From NCBI GenBank assembly GCA_937141995.1, contig CAKZQX010000185.1, forward strand, positions 1-6,562: 6,562 nt of DNA. The letters are read 5' to 3'. Shown in pieces: positions 1 through 5,822 of this stretch. This stretch comes from an uncultured Chloroflexaceae bacterium. GTDB lineage: Bacteria; Chloroflexota; Chloroflexia; Chloroflexales; Chloroflexaceae. A program made the translations under genes and the position numbers. The first letter of the stretch is position 1. Each line of letters starts with the position of its first letter. The notes beneath the pieces were generated by a model. That model saw only the letters and a program-made list of their open reading frames with translations. It searched no databases and had not been told where the DNA came from.

Positions 1-1
1 C

Positions 2-952
2 CTGGGCTGTTTTGTCCTGGTTACTGGCGTGAGCGGCAGCGGCAAGTCCTCCCTGATCAGTGAGACACTCTACCCGGCGCTGGCGGCCCGGCTCCATCGC
101 ACGCAGGTGCGCCCCGGTCCCCATCGGGCTATTGAGGGTCTGGAACATCTGGATAAGGTGATCAATATTGATCAGCAGCCGATTGGTCGTACACCCCGGA
201 GCAACCCGGCCACCTACGTCAAGCTGTTTGATATGCTGCGCGACCTGTTTGCGCAGACACCGGAGGCTAAACTGCGTGGCTACAAACCGGGGCGCTTCTC
301 CTTCAATGTCAAGGGTGGGCGCTGTGAAGCCTGTGAGGGGAACGGCGAGATCCGGATCGACATGCAGTTCCTGGCCGATGTCTGGGTGCGCTGCGATGTC
401 TGCAAGGGCAAGCGCTACAACCGCGAGACGCTGCAGGTCAAGTACAAGGGCAAAACGATTGCCGATGTGCTGGATATGGATGTGCAGACGGCGCTGGAGT
501 TCTTCGACAATGTGCCGCGTGTCCGGCGCATCCTGCAGACGCTGCACGATGTGGGGCTGGACTATATCAAACTGGGGCAGCCGGCAACCACCCTCAGTGG
601 CGGTGAGGCGCAGCGGGTGAAGCTGGCGAAGGAACTGGCGCGGGTGGCAACCGGGCGCACGCTCTACATCCTGGATGAGCCCACCACCGGCCTGCACTTC
701 GCCGATGTGCAGAACCTCTTGAATGTGCTGCACCGGCTGGTGGACGCGGGCAACACCGTTGTCGTGATTGAGCATAACCTGGATGTGATCAAAACGGCGG
801 ACTGGCTGATCGACCTGGGGCCGGAGGGCGGCGATGGCGGCGGCGCGATTGTGGCGCAGGGTACGCCCGAACAGGTGGCCCAGATTGCCGCCTCGCATAC
901 CGGGCAGTTTCTGCGCGATCTGCTGCTGGAGGTGCAGCGCGCCGCAGCGTAA
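2..952 (+). CDS. uvrA: UvrA, excinuclease ABC subunit A, C-terminal part (5' end outside window)
   Basis: UvrA is the ATP-driven damage-recognition subunit of nucleotide excision repair; it loads UvrB onto lesions in the cytoplasm. The frame is open from base 2, so the gene continues off the left edge; about 316 residues of a usual 940 or so are seen. The fragment covers most of the second ABC ATPase. Walker A (GVSGSGKSS) is at fragment residues 9-17. A zinc module has Cys108, Cys111, Cys131 and Cys134 (CxxC-19-CxxC). The ABC signature LSGGEAQ is at 198-204, Walker B LYILDEP at 221-227, and the H-loop His at 258 in VVIEHN. The C-terminus ends close to where E. coli UvrA ends, and two stop codons follow in tandem (TAA TAG). 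A GTG at 29 is inside Walker A and is not a start. All key residues are present, so the protein looks functional. Confidence 0.97.
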   Translation: MGCFVLVTGVSGSGKSSLISETLYPALAARLHRTQVRPGPHRAIEGLEHLDKVINIDQQPIGRTPRSNPATYVKLFDMLRDLFAQTPEAKLRGYKPGRFSFNVKGGRCEACEGNGEIRIDMQFLADVWVRCDVCKGKRYNRETLQVKYKGKTIADVLDMDVQTALEFFDNVPRVRRILQTLHDVGLDYIKLGQPATTLSGGEAQRVKLAKELARVATGRTLYILDEPTTGLHFADVQNLLNVLHRLVDAGNTVVVIEHNLDVIKTADWLIDLGPEGGDGGGAIVAQGTPEQVAQIAASHTGQFLRDLLLEVQRAAA

Positions 953-1022
953 TAGTGCTGCCACAGGCAAAAACCGCTCCTGGGACGCGTACGATTCAAA
1001 AAGAAGTTTTGCTTTTAATCTG

Positions 1023-1030
1023 AAGGAGGT
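1023..1030 (+). promoter_or_regulatory. Shine-Dalgarno site of leuB
   Basis: AAGGAGGT lies 6 bases before the ATG at 1037 and is a full match to the 16S rRNA anti-Shine-Dalgarno. It fixes the leuB start. The 84-base gap between uvrA and leuB has no convincing sigma-70 promoter; the best -10-like word is TAATCT at 1016-1021, with no good -35. It is therefore unclear whether leuB has its own promoter. Confidence 0.9.
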
Positions 1031-1036
1031 CAGGCA

Positions 1037-2146
1037 ATGGAGTATAAGATCGCGCTGCTACCGGGCGACGGCATCGGTCCCGAAGTTGTTGCTGAGGGCA
1101 TCAAGGTGTTGCAGGCGGTTGGGGATAACTTTGGGCATAGTTTTACCACGAATACCGGACTGATCGGCGGCTGTGCCATTGATGAGACGGGTACGGCCCT
1201 GCCCGAGGCCACTGTTGCGCTCTGCCGGGAGAGTGATGCGGTGCTGCTGGGCGCGGTCGGCGGTCCCAAGTGGGATAATCCGGATGCAAAGGTCCGACCT
1301 GAGCAGGGGTTGCTGGGCATCCGTAAAGCGCTGGGACTGTTTGCCAACCTGCGCCCGGTCTCGGTGCATCCATTGTTGATCGACTCCTCGCCGCTGCGGC
1401 CGGAGTTGCTCGGCGATGTTGATCTGGTAGTGGTGCGCGAGTTGACCGGGGGGATCTACTTTGGCGAAAAGCGGCGCGAACGGGATGCGAACGGTGAGTG
1501 GGCCAGCGACCTCTGCCTCTACAGCCAGCATGAAGTTGAGCGGATCGTCCGGGTAGCTGCGGAACTGGCACGCACCCGCCGCAACAAACTGACACTGGTG
1601 GATAAGGCCAATGTCCTGGAGACCAGCCGTCTCTGGCGCAGCATCACCACGCGAATTATGCGCGATGAGTTCCCCGAGGTGCAGTTTGAGCATATGCTGG
1701 TGGATGCCTGCGCCATGCATCTGATCCGCCGTCCGTCCGACTTTGATGTGATCGTCACCGAGAATATGTTTGGGGATATCCTGACCGACGAAGCCTCCAT
1801 GCTGCTCGGTTCGATGGGCATGCTGCCGAGTGCTTCGCTGGGCGCACCCGCCCCGGACAAACCCGTCCGTATGGGATTGTACGAGCCGATCCATGGCAGC
1901 GCACCGGATATTGCCGGGCAGGGTAAGGCCAATCCGCTGGCGATGATCTTGAGTGTAGCAATGATGCTGCGCCACTCCTTTGGGCTGGAGCAGGAGGCGC
2001 TGGCGATTGAGGCATCGGCGGCCAGCGCGGTTGAGTCGGGCACCGTTACCGGTGATATTGCCAAACCCGGCCAGTCGGCCAAAACAACCGGTAGCGTGGG
2101 AGATGCGGTGGCTGGTTGGGTGCGCGCCGTCGTGGTCAATCCGTGA
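1037..2146 (+). CDS. leuB: 3-isopropylmalate dehydrogenase
   Basis: LeuB oxidises and decarboxylates (2R,3S)-3-isopropylmalate to 2-oxoisocaproate with NAD+, the third step of leucine biosynthesis. It is a cytoplasmic, Mg/Mn-dependent, usually dimeric enzyme. The 369 residues match the usual length. The N-terminal motif [11 protein letters not shown] is at 7-17. Substrate-binding arginines are Arg96 (GIRK), Arg106 and Arg134. Catalytic Tyr141 (GGIYFGE) and Lys190 (VDKANVLE) are present. Metal ligands are Asp223 (LVDACAMHL), Asp247 and Asp251 (MFGDILTDE). The cofactor loop [18 protein letters not shown] is at 283-300, and Asp291 points to NAD rather than [12 protein letters not shown] and the HGSAPDIAG loop favour LeuB over isocitrate or tartrate dehydrogenases. 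No other leu genes are visible, and the upstream neighbour uvrA is functionally unrelated. Confidence 0.96.
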   Translation: MEYKIALLPGDGIGPEVVAEGIKVLQAVGDNFGHSFTTNTGLIGGCAIDETGTALPEATVALCRESDAVLLGAVGGPKWDNPDAKVRPEQGLLGIRKALGLFANLRPVSVHPLLIDSSPLRPELLGDVDLVVVRELTGGIYFGEKRRERDANGEWASDLCLYSQHEVERIVRVAAELARTRRNKLTLVDKANVLETSRLWRSITTRIMRDEFPEVQFEHMLVDACAMHLIRRPSDFDVIVTENMFGDILTDEASMLLGSMGMLPSASLGAPAPDKPVRMGLYEPIHGSAPDIAGQGKANPLAMILSVAMMLRHSFGLEQEALAIEASAASAVESGTVTGDIAKPGQSAKTTGSVGDAVAGWVRAVVVNP

Positions 2147-2210
2147 ATTTCTCTACCTTATTAACAGGAGTTACGCGATCTCTGACCTGGAAGGTCATGT
2201 CGCCTCCGGC

Positions 2211-2234
2211 AGGGCGGAAGAAGCCCTCTTTTTT
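2211..2234 (+). terminator. Probable intrinsic terminator of leuB, inside repeat copy 1
   Basis: AGGGC (2211-2215) and GCCCT (2223-2227) form a 5-bp GC-rich stem with a 7-base loop, followed by C and six T (2229-2234). It lies about 65 bases after the leuB stop. The stem is short and overlaps the left arm of the element's larger hairpin, so the two folds compete. The same bases would end leuB transcripts before they run into the converging operon. Confidence 0.55.
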
Positions 2235-2276
2235 CACACAAATGTTACACTGTGTGCAACATTTGTGTGAAAAAAG
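2228..2276. repeat. Perfect 19-bp palindrome at the tip of copy 1
   Basis: The arm at 2228-2246 (CTTTTTTCACACAAATGTT) is exactly complementary to 2258-2276, around an 11-base loop that itself contains ACAC-T-GTGT. It is AT-rich, unlike the GC-rich arms around it, and absent from copies 2 and 3. The T-run is on the upstream side of the hairpin on either strand, so this palindrome is not itself a normal intrinsic terminator. Confidence 0.85.
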
Positions 2277-2359
2277 CTAAAACAGGACCATGCTGCCGCC
2301 GGCGAAGTGGCTTCCATCGGGTCAAACGTCCGGTTTGGATCTCAACCGCGTACGTCCTG

Positions 2360-3049
2360 TTATTCAGGCTTATTTTTTACCGCATACCGCAGCCAGATAA
2401 TCCCCGTGCGTACCTGCTCGACGGCGATTAAGTCCAGTTCGATAACCCCGGCTTGCTTCGCCAGATCGGGCGCACGGAAGAAGGACTGTGGTGTTGTTCC
2501 TCCCACCAGGCAGGGATAGATCAGCAGACTTACCTCGCTGACCAGCCCCGCACGCAGGAGTGCGCCATTGAGCGTGCCGCCGCTGTCCACCAGCACCGTC
2601 TGAATGCCATAGGTTGTATGCAGTGCCTCCAGTCCCGCGCGCAGATCGACCAGATCTGCGCCAACCAGGATGTATTCAACGCCCAGACTACCCAGATAAT
2701 CCAGATAATCCTGCGAAGTGGAGTGCGTGCAGAGCGCCACGGCTCCGCGCCAGTGCCGCATCTTGCAGAGCATATCCCAGGTGCGTACGCGCCCGCGACT
2801 ATCGGGAATAACCAGCAGGGGCCGGGTATCGCCGGGACTCTGGGGTTGTTGAGCGGCTAAATCTTCCACATTGGGGTCTGCCTCTTCGGGGATTTCCTCG
2901 GTCGAGATCAGAATGGTCTCGCTCCCGACCAGTTGCGCATCGGCCCGCCAGTAAGCGGCCAGCTCGTAGTGCAGTTCGACATTGGGTGTCAACCAGTCGA
3001 TCCGTCCATCAATACTCGCGCTGTTGTGCAGAATAACGCGGGGTATCAT
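2360..3049 (-). CDS. RibD C-terminal / dihydrofolate-reductase-like pyrimidine reductase family protein
   Basis: The 229-aa protein matches the RibD-C fold, the NADPH-dependent reductase type of riboflavin synthesis (2,5-diamino- or 5-amino-6-ribosylamino-pyrimidinone phosphate reductase). Visible family marks: PRVILHNSASIDGRI at 3-17 (conserved S..DG), GSET at 42-45, LVG at 128-130, and VLVDSGGTLNGALLRAGLV at 152-170 followed by EVSLLIYPCLVGG at 172-184. The length fits a stand-alone reductase with no N-terminal deaminase domain, resembling archaeal/fungal-type enzymes. No other rib genes are in the window, so the substrate is unproven; members of this superfamily include uncharacterised reductases. 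The start ATG at 3049 follows AAAGGAAA (3055-3062). It is probably the last gene of a minus-strand operon. Its TAA stop lies inside the terminal repeat of the element at 2161-2363. Confidence 0.8.
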   Translation of the reverse strand: MIPRVILHNSASIDGRIDWLTPNVELHYELAAYWRADAQLVGSETILISTEEIPEEADPNVEDLAAQQPQSPGDTRPLLVIPDSRGRVRTWDMLCKMRHWRGAVALCTHSTSQDYLDYLGSLGVEYILVGADLVDLRAGLEALHTTYGIQTVLVDSGGTLNGALLRAGLVSEVSLLIYPCLVGGTTPQSFFRAPDLAKQAGVIELDLIAVEQVRTGIIWLRYAVKNKPE

Positions 3050-3142
3050 GGGAGTTTCCTTTCGCTGTGTGAACTACCTGTGCCGGCCCCCAAGCATACC
3101 ACACAGTTGCCCCGGCAATGATCGGCGTCCATGGCGCTATCC

Positions 3143-3361
3143 CTATTCGTGGTGCGTGCCCCGCCGCAGGTTGATAATCCAGATAACCAGGATCGCCAAG
3201 AAGGGGTAGAGCAGCAGCACCCAGAGCAGCAGCGGGACTGGCGGCAGCACCGCCTCCGGCAAAAATGACCAGGCCAGCGAAGCCAGCAGGTACGGCGCGA
3301 TAATGAGTAATCCCAGGAGGACATTTTTTACTTCCGTCGAAAGCGTAAAATCTTCTTCCAT
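3143..3361 (-). CDS. Small two-helix membrane protein, unknown function
   Basis: I do not recognise this 72-aa protein. The sequence shows an acidic N-terminus (MEEDF), then two hydrophobic spans at about 13-33 and 43-65 joined by a proline-rich turn (PEAVLPPVP), and a basic end LRRGTHH. By the positive-inside rule the C-terminus, and probably both ends, face the cytoplasm, as a hairpin in the membrane. The ATG at 3359-3361 is chosen because GAGGA sits just ahead of it. The open frame extends 17 codons further to a GTG at 3412, but that stretch is basic, lacks a ribosome site, and directly abuts the stop of the upstream gene. It lies 51 bases after the 61-aa gene and 93 bases before the reductase gene, all on one strand, so co-transcription is likely. 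Confidence 0.7.
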   Translation of the reverse strand: MEEDFTLSTEVKNVLLGLLIIAPYLLASLAWSFLPEAVLPPVPLLLWVLLLYPFLAILVIWIINLRRGTHHE

Positions 3362-3412
3362 AGTTTTTCCTCGCAGGTTCTCCCAGGCGCGTGGGCGGCA
3401 AGCTGCCCGCAC

Positions 3413-3598
3413 CTACTTCACATACACCGTCACCTTGATCCCCTGCGCCTCCAGATTACGCTTGATCTCCTCGGCAACCGTACGCTCCACCCGCCACTTG
3501 AGCGAACCTCGCACAAATCGGCGCGCGACCCGTGCAAAGAAGGAATAGGAGTGCCGCTTCGCCAGTTCTTCGTGGTTCAAAATCTCAATCTCAATCAT
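3413..3598 (-). CDS. Conserved-looking 61-aa basic protein, unknown function
   Basis: I do not recognise the family. The protein starts with a beta-like segment (IEIEIL, 2-7). A basic central part has aromatic residues (HSYSFFARVARRFVRGSLKWRVER, about 16-39). An amphipathic helix follows (VAEEIKRNLEAQG, 41-53), and a final strand IKVTVYVK. The many Arg/Lys residues would suit nucleic-acid or membrane-surface binding, but this is only inference. The ATG at 3596-3598 is chosen because GGAGGAG lies 2-8 bases upstream; the longer frame from 3631 adds 11 residues with no ribosome site. It is the first gene of the proposed minus-strand operon with the membrane protein and the reductase. Codon use and the ribosome site suggest a real gene despite its size. 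Confidence 0.65.
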   Translation of the reverse strand: MIEIEILNHEELAKRHSYSFFARVARRFVRGSLKWRVERTVAEEIKRNLEAQGIKVTVYVK

Positions 3599-3643
3599 TT
3601 CTCCTCCAATGCCAGAACTCAATGGTACCATCTGCTCAAACGC

Positions 3644-3670
3644 AGTCTACGCCGGCAACAGCAGCGTCAA
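3644..3670 (-). promoter_or_regulatory. Weak candidate promoter of the three-gene operon
   Basis: Read on the minus strand, TTGACG (3665-3670) is followed after 15 bases by TAGACT (3644-3649). The position is right, just past the terminator of the upstream SRPBCC gene and about 45 bases before the ATG at 3598. The 15-base spacer is short for sigma-70, so confidence is low. Confidence 0.3.
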
Positions 3671-3678
3671 CCACGATT

Positions 3679-3720
3679 AAAAAATCCGCAGGGACTGAAT
3701 GATTCAGTCACCTGCGGATT
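3679..3720 (-). terminator. Strong intrinsic terminator of the SRPBCC gene
   Basis: AATCCGCAGG (3683-3692) pairs with CCTGCGGATT (3711-3720), and inside it GACTGAA (3693-3699) pairs with TTCAGTC (3703-3709) around a TGA loop, with one bulged base at 3710. On the minus strand the 17-bp stem runs into six T (complement of 3679-3684). It begins 43 bases after the SRPBCC stop and separates that gene from the next operon. Confidence 0.93.
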
Positions 3721-3762
3721 ATACCAGAGTGTAGACGCGCCAGGAATGTAGGTATGTGTATG

Positions 3763-4236
3763 TTACGCAGCAACGGCCCGTTCGCGCAGCACCGATGCAC
3801 TCAGGCGGGTAGACATTTCCTTGAGCGCATGGTCAAGCTCTTTGCCGACCATATCGACGACGGCATCAGTAGGCACAAACGCGGCCATTGGTCCCAGCAT
3901 CGGGCGCAGATCCATGCTCATCGTGGCCTGCAGATCCGTGCCATTGAATGCCGGGGAAAGCGTCCAGCGCGTCTCCAGCGGCAGCGGCGTCTTAACCTTA
4001 AAGATGATCTCGTGTGGCTCAACCCAGTGCAGATCGCCCTCACAGGGAATAGTACCAAAGATCCCGCCAAGTGACATATGCGTCACCAGGTGGGCCTGAT
4101 TTGCCTGGCGCGATTTCACCTCGACCTTGCGCATGCGCGGCAATAGTTGCTCGATGCGCGTCGGGTCGGACAGCGCCTCAAACACCTCTTCAGGCGTGGC
4201 ATTCTCGATGTAGCTGCGGCGGTCTACGTTAATCAT
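3763..4236 (-). CDS. SRPBCC superfamily protein (polyketide cyclase/dehydrase-like, START fold)
   Basis: This 157-aa protein has the helix-grip profile of the SRPBCC/START superfamily, which binds hydrophobic ligands in a deep pocket. It opens with a strand, then YIENATPEEVFEALSDPTRIEQLLP at 9-33, the usual first helix pair of Polyketide_cyc2-type proteins. Strands follow (KVEVKSR, AHLVTHMSL, EIIFKVKT, LETRWTLSP, DLQATMSMDLRP) and a long C-terminal helix at about 124-150. Ligand and reaction cannot be told from sequence; many members are annotated only by fold. The ATG at 4234-4236 is preceded by AAGGAG with a 7-base spacer; an earlier in-frame start at 4317 would add 27 residues unlike the family and is rejected. 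It appears to be a single-gene unit with its own promoter (4345-4373) and terminator (3679-3720), behind a leader of about 100 bases. Confidence 0.83.
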   Translation of the reverse strand: MINVDRRSYIENATPEEVFEALSDPTRIEQLLPRMRKVEVKSRQANQAHLVTHMSLGGIFGTIPCEGDLHWVEPHEIIFKVKTPLPLETRWTLSPAFNGTDLQATMSMDLRPMLGPMAAFVPTDAVVDMVGKELDHALKEMSTRLSASVLRERAVAA

Positions 4237-4326
4237 ACAAACACTCCTTATGTCATATATGCTACAACCTGATGCCACGTCCATAGATATGGTTGCACAG
4301 GTCTGGCGGATTGGCATCTATATGTT

Positions 4327-4364
4327 CACCCTTTGCACAGTTTTACTATACACCCTTTGCACAG
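4327..4364 (-). promoter_or_regulatory. Tandem 14-base direct repeats overlapping the SRPBCC promoter (probable operators)
   Basis: CTGTGCAAAGGGTG on the minus strand occurs exactly at 4351-4364 and 4327-4340, 24 bases apart. The first lies between -35 and -10 and the second covers the likely transcription start. A partial third copy, CTGTGCAA, is at 4293-4300 in the leader. Placement fits repressor binding. No regulator gene is beside it, so the binding protein is unknown. Confidence 0.65.
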
Positions 4365-4373
4365 AGATGTCAA
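4345..4373 (-). promoter_or_regulatory. Near-consensus sigma-70 promoter of the SRPBCC gene
   Basis: On the minus strand TTGACA (4368-4373) is separated by exactly 17 bases from TATAGT (4345-4350). Only one base differs from consensus. Transcription should start near 4338, giving a leader of about 100 bases before the ATG at 4236. The spacer holds one copy of a 14-base direct repeat, and the other copy covers the predicted start. Confidence 0.85.
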
Positions 4374-4493
4374 TAGCCTGAACAACTTGCTTACGCCGAA
4401 TAGCGGCTGCAACAGAGCATGTCTGGCAGGCTACAGAGCCTTAGAACGCCATCCGCACCTTCCAGACAATATGTTGAAAATCCGCGAAGAATC

Positions 4494-4531
4494 AAAAAAG
4501 CCCGGCTTTGTCGTCATTGACACTGCCGGGC
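4494..4531 (-). terminator. Intrinsic terminator of the sigma factor gene
   Basis: GCCCGGC (4500-4506) pairs with GCCGGGC (4525-4531). The 18-base loop can add a TGTC/GACA stem. On the minus strand the stem is followed by six T (complement of 4494-4499). It lies about 160 bases after the sigma factor stop, giving a long 3' untranslated region. Confidence 0.85.
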
Positions 4532-4569
4532 GTTCCAACTTTCGCATCGTAGAGAACGGATATGTCCAG

Positions 4570-4583
4570 GTTACATATGTAAC
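4570..4583. repeat. Perfect 14-base palindrome
   Basis: GTTACATATGTAAC is fully self-complementary. It lies in the 3' untranslated region of the sigma factor gene, between its stop and its terminator. It could be an operator-like dyad or part of an RNA hairpin; nothing nearby decides. Confidence 0.5.
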
Positions 4584-4689
4584 ATTTTCGCTATCACCAT
4601 CTGCTCAACCAATGGTACCAAAACCTTTTAACTTTTGCATGCTTGTCGGGTACAACGTTGCGCCCGCCACGTTCCAAAACTACTCACTA

Positions 4690-5706
4690 CTACGACAGGT
4701 AATCGCGCAGATGGCTGCCAAACTCGGACGCGCGCAACCGGCGCAGCGCCTCGGCCTCAATCTGACGCGCACGTTCGCGGGTCATGCCCAGTTCACGCCC
4801 AACCTCTTCCAGTGTCCGCTGGCGACCATCAATGACGCCATACCGCAGGCTCAAAATGCGCCGCTCGCGCTCGCTCAGTTCACTCAGTGCGGTTTCCAGG
4901 TCCATCCGCATCAGTTGCTGTGTTGCCGCCTCCGTAGGCGCAATCTGCATATCGTCCTCGATAAAATGCCCCAGCGTCTGCTCGCCCTCTTTGCCGACCG
5001 GTGTTTCCAGCGAGATCGAATGCCGCATCGCCTCGAGTGCGCGATTAACCTTCTCCACCGACTGGCCCATATCCGCTGCGATCTCCTCGGGCGTCGGCTT
5101 ACGCTCCAGCTTTTGCGCAAGCCGCTCAGTAGTGCGCTTGATCTGCCCAAGCGAGTCGCTCAGGTGGACCGGCAGCCGGATCGTGCGGGACTGCTCGGCG
5201 ATGGAACGCGTCACCGCCTGGCGAATCCACCAGGTTGCGTAGGTCGAGAAGCGATTGCCCCGCCCCGGGTCAAACTTCTCTACCGCGCGCATCAGGCCGA
5301 TGTTGCCCTCCTGGATCAGATCCAACAGCGACATGCCGCGCCCGACATACTTCTTGGCGATGCTAACCACCAGCCGCAGATTCGCCTGGATCAGATGCTG
5401 GCGCGCTTCCTGCCCGTGCATTGCATCGGTCTTGAGGGCAGCATATAACTGCGGGTTGAGCATTTCACCCGCCGCCAGGCGCTGCTCTGCCGCCTCGCCC
5501 CGCGTAATGGCCTCGGCCAGTTCAACCTCTTCAATTGCGCTAAGCAGCGGAACCCGCCCGATCTCATTCAGATAGGACTGGACCGCATCCATAGTGGGAT
5601 CGGGAATGGTCGCCGGTTCCTGCTCCAGCGGTTCCGTTGGTTGCGGTTGCGCCACATCTTCCGTCACATTTGCTTTTCGTACCATCAATTCTTCTGCTTG
5701 TGCCAT
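4690..5706 (-). CDS. rpoD: RNA polymerase sigma-70 factor, RpoD/SigA type
   Basis: Sigma factors direct RNA polymerase to promoters. This 338-aa protein has region 1.2 ([20 protein letters not shown]) at about 39-58. Region 2 is at 105-176, including [18 protein letters not shown] and the -10-reading [16 protein letters not shown]. The RpoD signature RTIRLPVH is at 174-181. Region 3 is at about 182-260 with [11 protein letters not shown] in the 3.2 linker. Region 4 ends in the helix-turn-helix [20 protein letters not shown] at 298-317. It lacks the autoinhibitory region 1.1 and has only an acidic, proline-rich tail, so it is short for a primary sigma. Chloroflexia often carry several RpoD paralogues, and group 1 and group 2 cannot be told apart here. 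The start is the ATG at 5704-5706, downstream of GGGGAGGGG. A GTG at 5733 would add 9 residues without a ribosome site, and the next Met is at 5685. Confidence 0.94.
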   Translation of the reverse strand: MAQAEELMVRKANVTEDVAQPQPTEPLEQEPATIPDPTMDAVQSYLNEIGRVPLLSAIEEVELAEAITRGEAAEQRLAAGEMLNPQLYAALKTDAMHGQEARQHLIQANLRLVVSIAKKYVGRGMSLLDLIQEGNIGLMRAVEKFDPGRGNRFSTYATWWIRQAVTRSIAEQSRTIRLPVHLSDSLGQIKRTTERLAQKLERKPTPEEIAADMGQSVEKVNRALEAMRHSISLETPVGKEGEQTLGHFIEDDMQIAPTEAATQQLMRMDLETALSELSERERRILSLRYGVIDGRQRTLEEVGRELGMTRERARQIEAEALRRLRASEFGSHLRDYLS

Positions 5707-5709
5707 ATT

Positions 5710-5737
5710 ATGTGTGCCCCTCCCCTTTTTCACACAT
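5710..5737 (-). promoter_or_regulatory. Hairpin presenting the sigma factor ribosome binding site in its loop
   Basis: On the minus strand ATGTGTG (5731-5737) pairs exactly with CACACAT (5710-5716). The 14-base loop is AAAAAGGGGAGGGG, which contains the Shine-Dalgarno site; the start codon begins 4 bases after the stem. The linear distance from GGAGG to the ATG is about 12 bases, longer than usual. The hairpin may display the site, or may modulate initiation. Confidence 0.55.
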
Positions 5738-5822
5738 TCTGCGTAACATCAGTTCAAGCTCAACCAGGGTGTTGATCAATGTATGTCACGAAGAAGTGAG
5801 TAGCATTGTTGCGCCGCAATGA

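Larger units (their letters stand above)
2161..2363 (+). mobile_element. MITE-like inverted-repeat element, copy 1
   Basis: The terminal inverted repeats are TTAACAGGAGTTACGCGATC (2161-2180) and the complement of 2344-2363, ATAACAGGACGTACGCGGTT; most positions agree. Inside is a central hairpin with arms CGCCTCCGGCAG (2201-2212) and CTGCCGCCGGCG (2293-2304), pairing at 10 of 12 positions. An outer stem pairs TGGAAG (2188-2193) with CTTCCA (2311-2316). Side hairpins can form at 2183-2197 (TGACC/GGTCA) and 2323-2337 (CAAAC/GTTTG). The unit is related to the copies at 6085-6253 and 6254-6431. It has no coding capacity and I see no clear target-site duplication. It fills the gap between convergent genes. 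The plus orientation is assigned by matching copy 2. Confidence 0.75.
4374..4689. other. Intergenic region between the sigma factor gene and the SRPBCC promoter
   Basis: I see no gene in these 316 bases on either strand. They hold the sigma gene's terminator (4494-4531), a perfect 14-base palindrome (4570-4583), and two words (4596-4608 and 4610-4620) that recur at 3620-3639. The long open plus-strand frame crossing 4333-5448 is antisense to the sigma factor and looks non-coding. Confidence 0.7.

Noticed and set aside
956..1015. Small hairpins between uvrA and leuB (TGCC/GGCA, CAAAA/TTTTG)
   Set aside because: Stems are 4-5 bp, one is AT-only, and neither has a convincing terminator T-run; readthrough or a promoter cannot be decided.
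1058..1975. Minus-strand open frame of 305 codons within leuB
   Set aside because: leuB has all family motifs on the plus strand; this product resembles no protein family and is a shadow frame.
3249..3259. CGCCTCCGGCA, identical to part of the copy 1 hairpin arm
   Set aside because: It lies inside the membrane protein gene with no matching partner arm or terminal repeats; an 11-base match can arise by chance.
3009..3401. Alternative minus-strand frames at 3009-3401 and 3046-3324
   Set aside because: They overlap the membrane-protein and reductase genes in other frames and have Gly/Ala- or Cys/Arg-rich products with no ribosome site.
4333..5448. Long plus-strand open frame of 371 codons
   Set aside because: It runs antisense through the sigma factor gene, has no ribosome site, and its product is low-complexity and His/Arg/Leu-rich, as expected of a GC-rich shadow frame.
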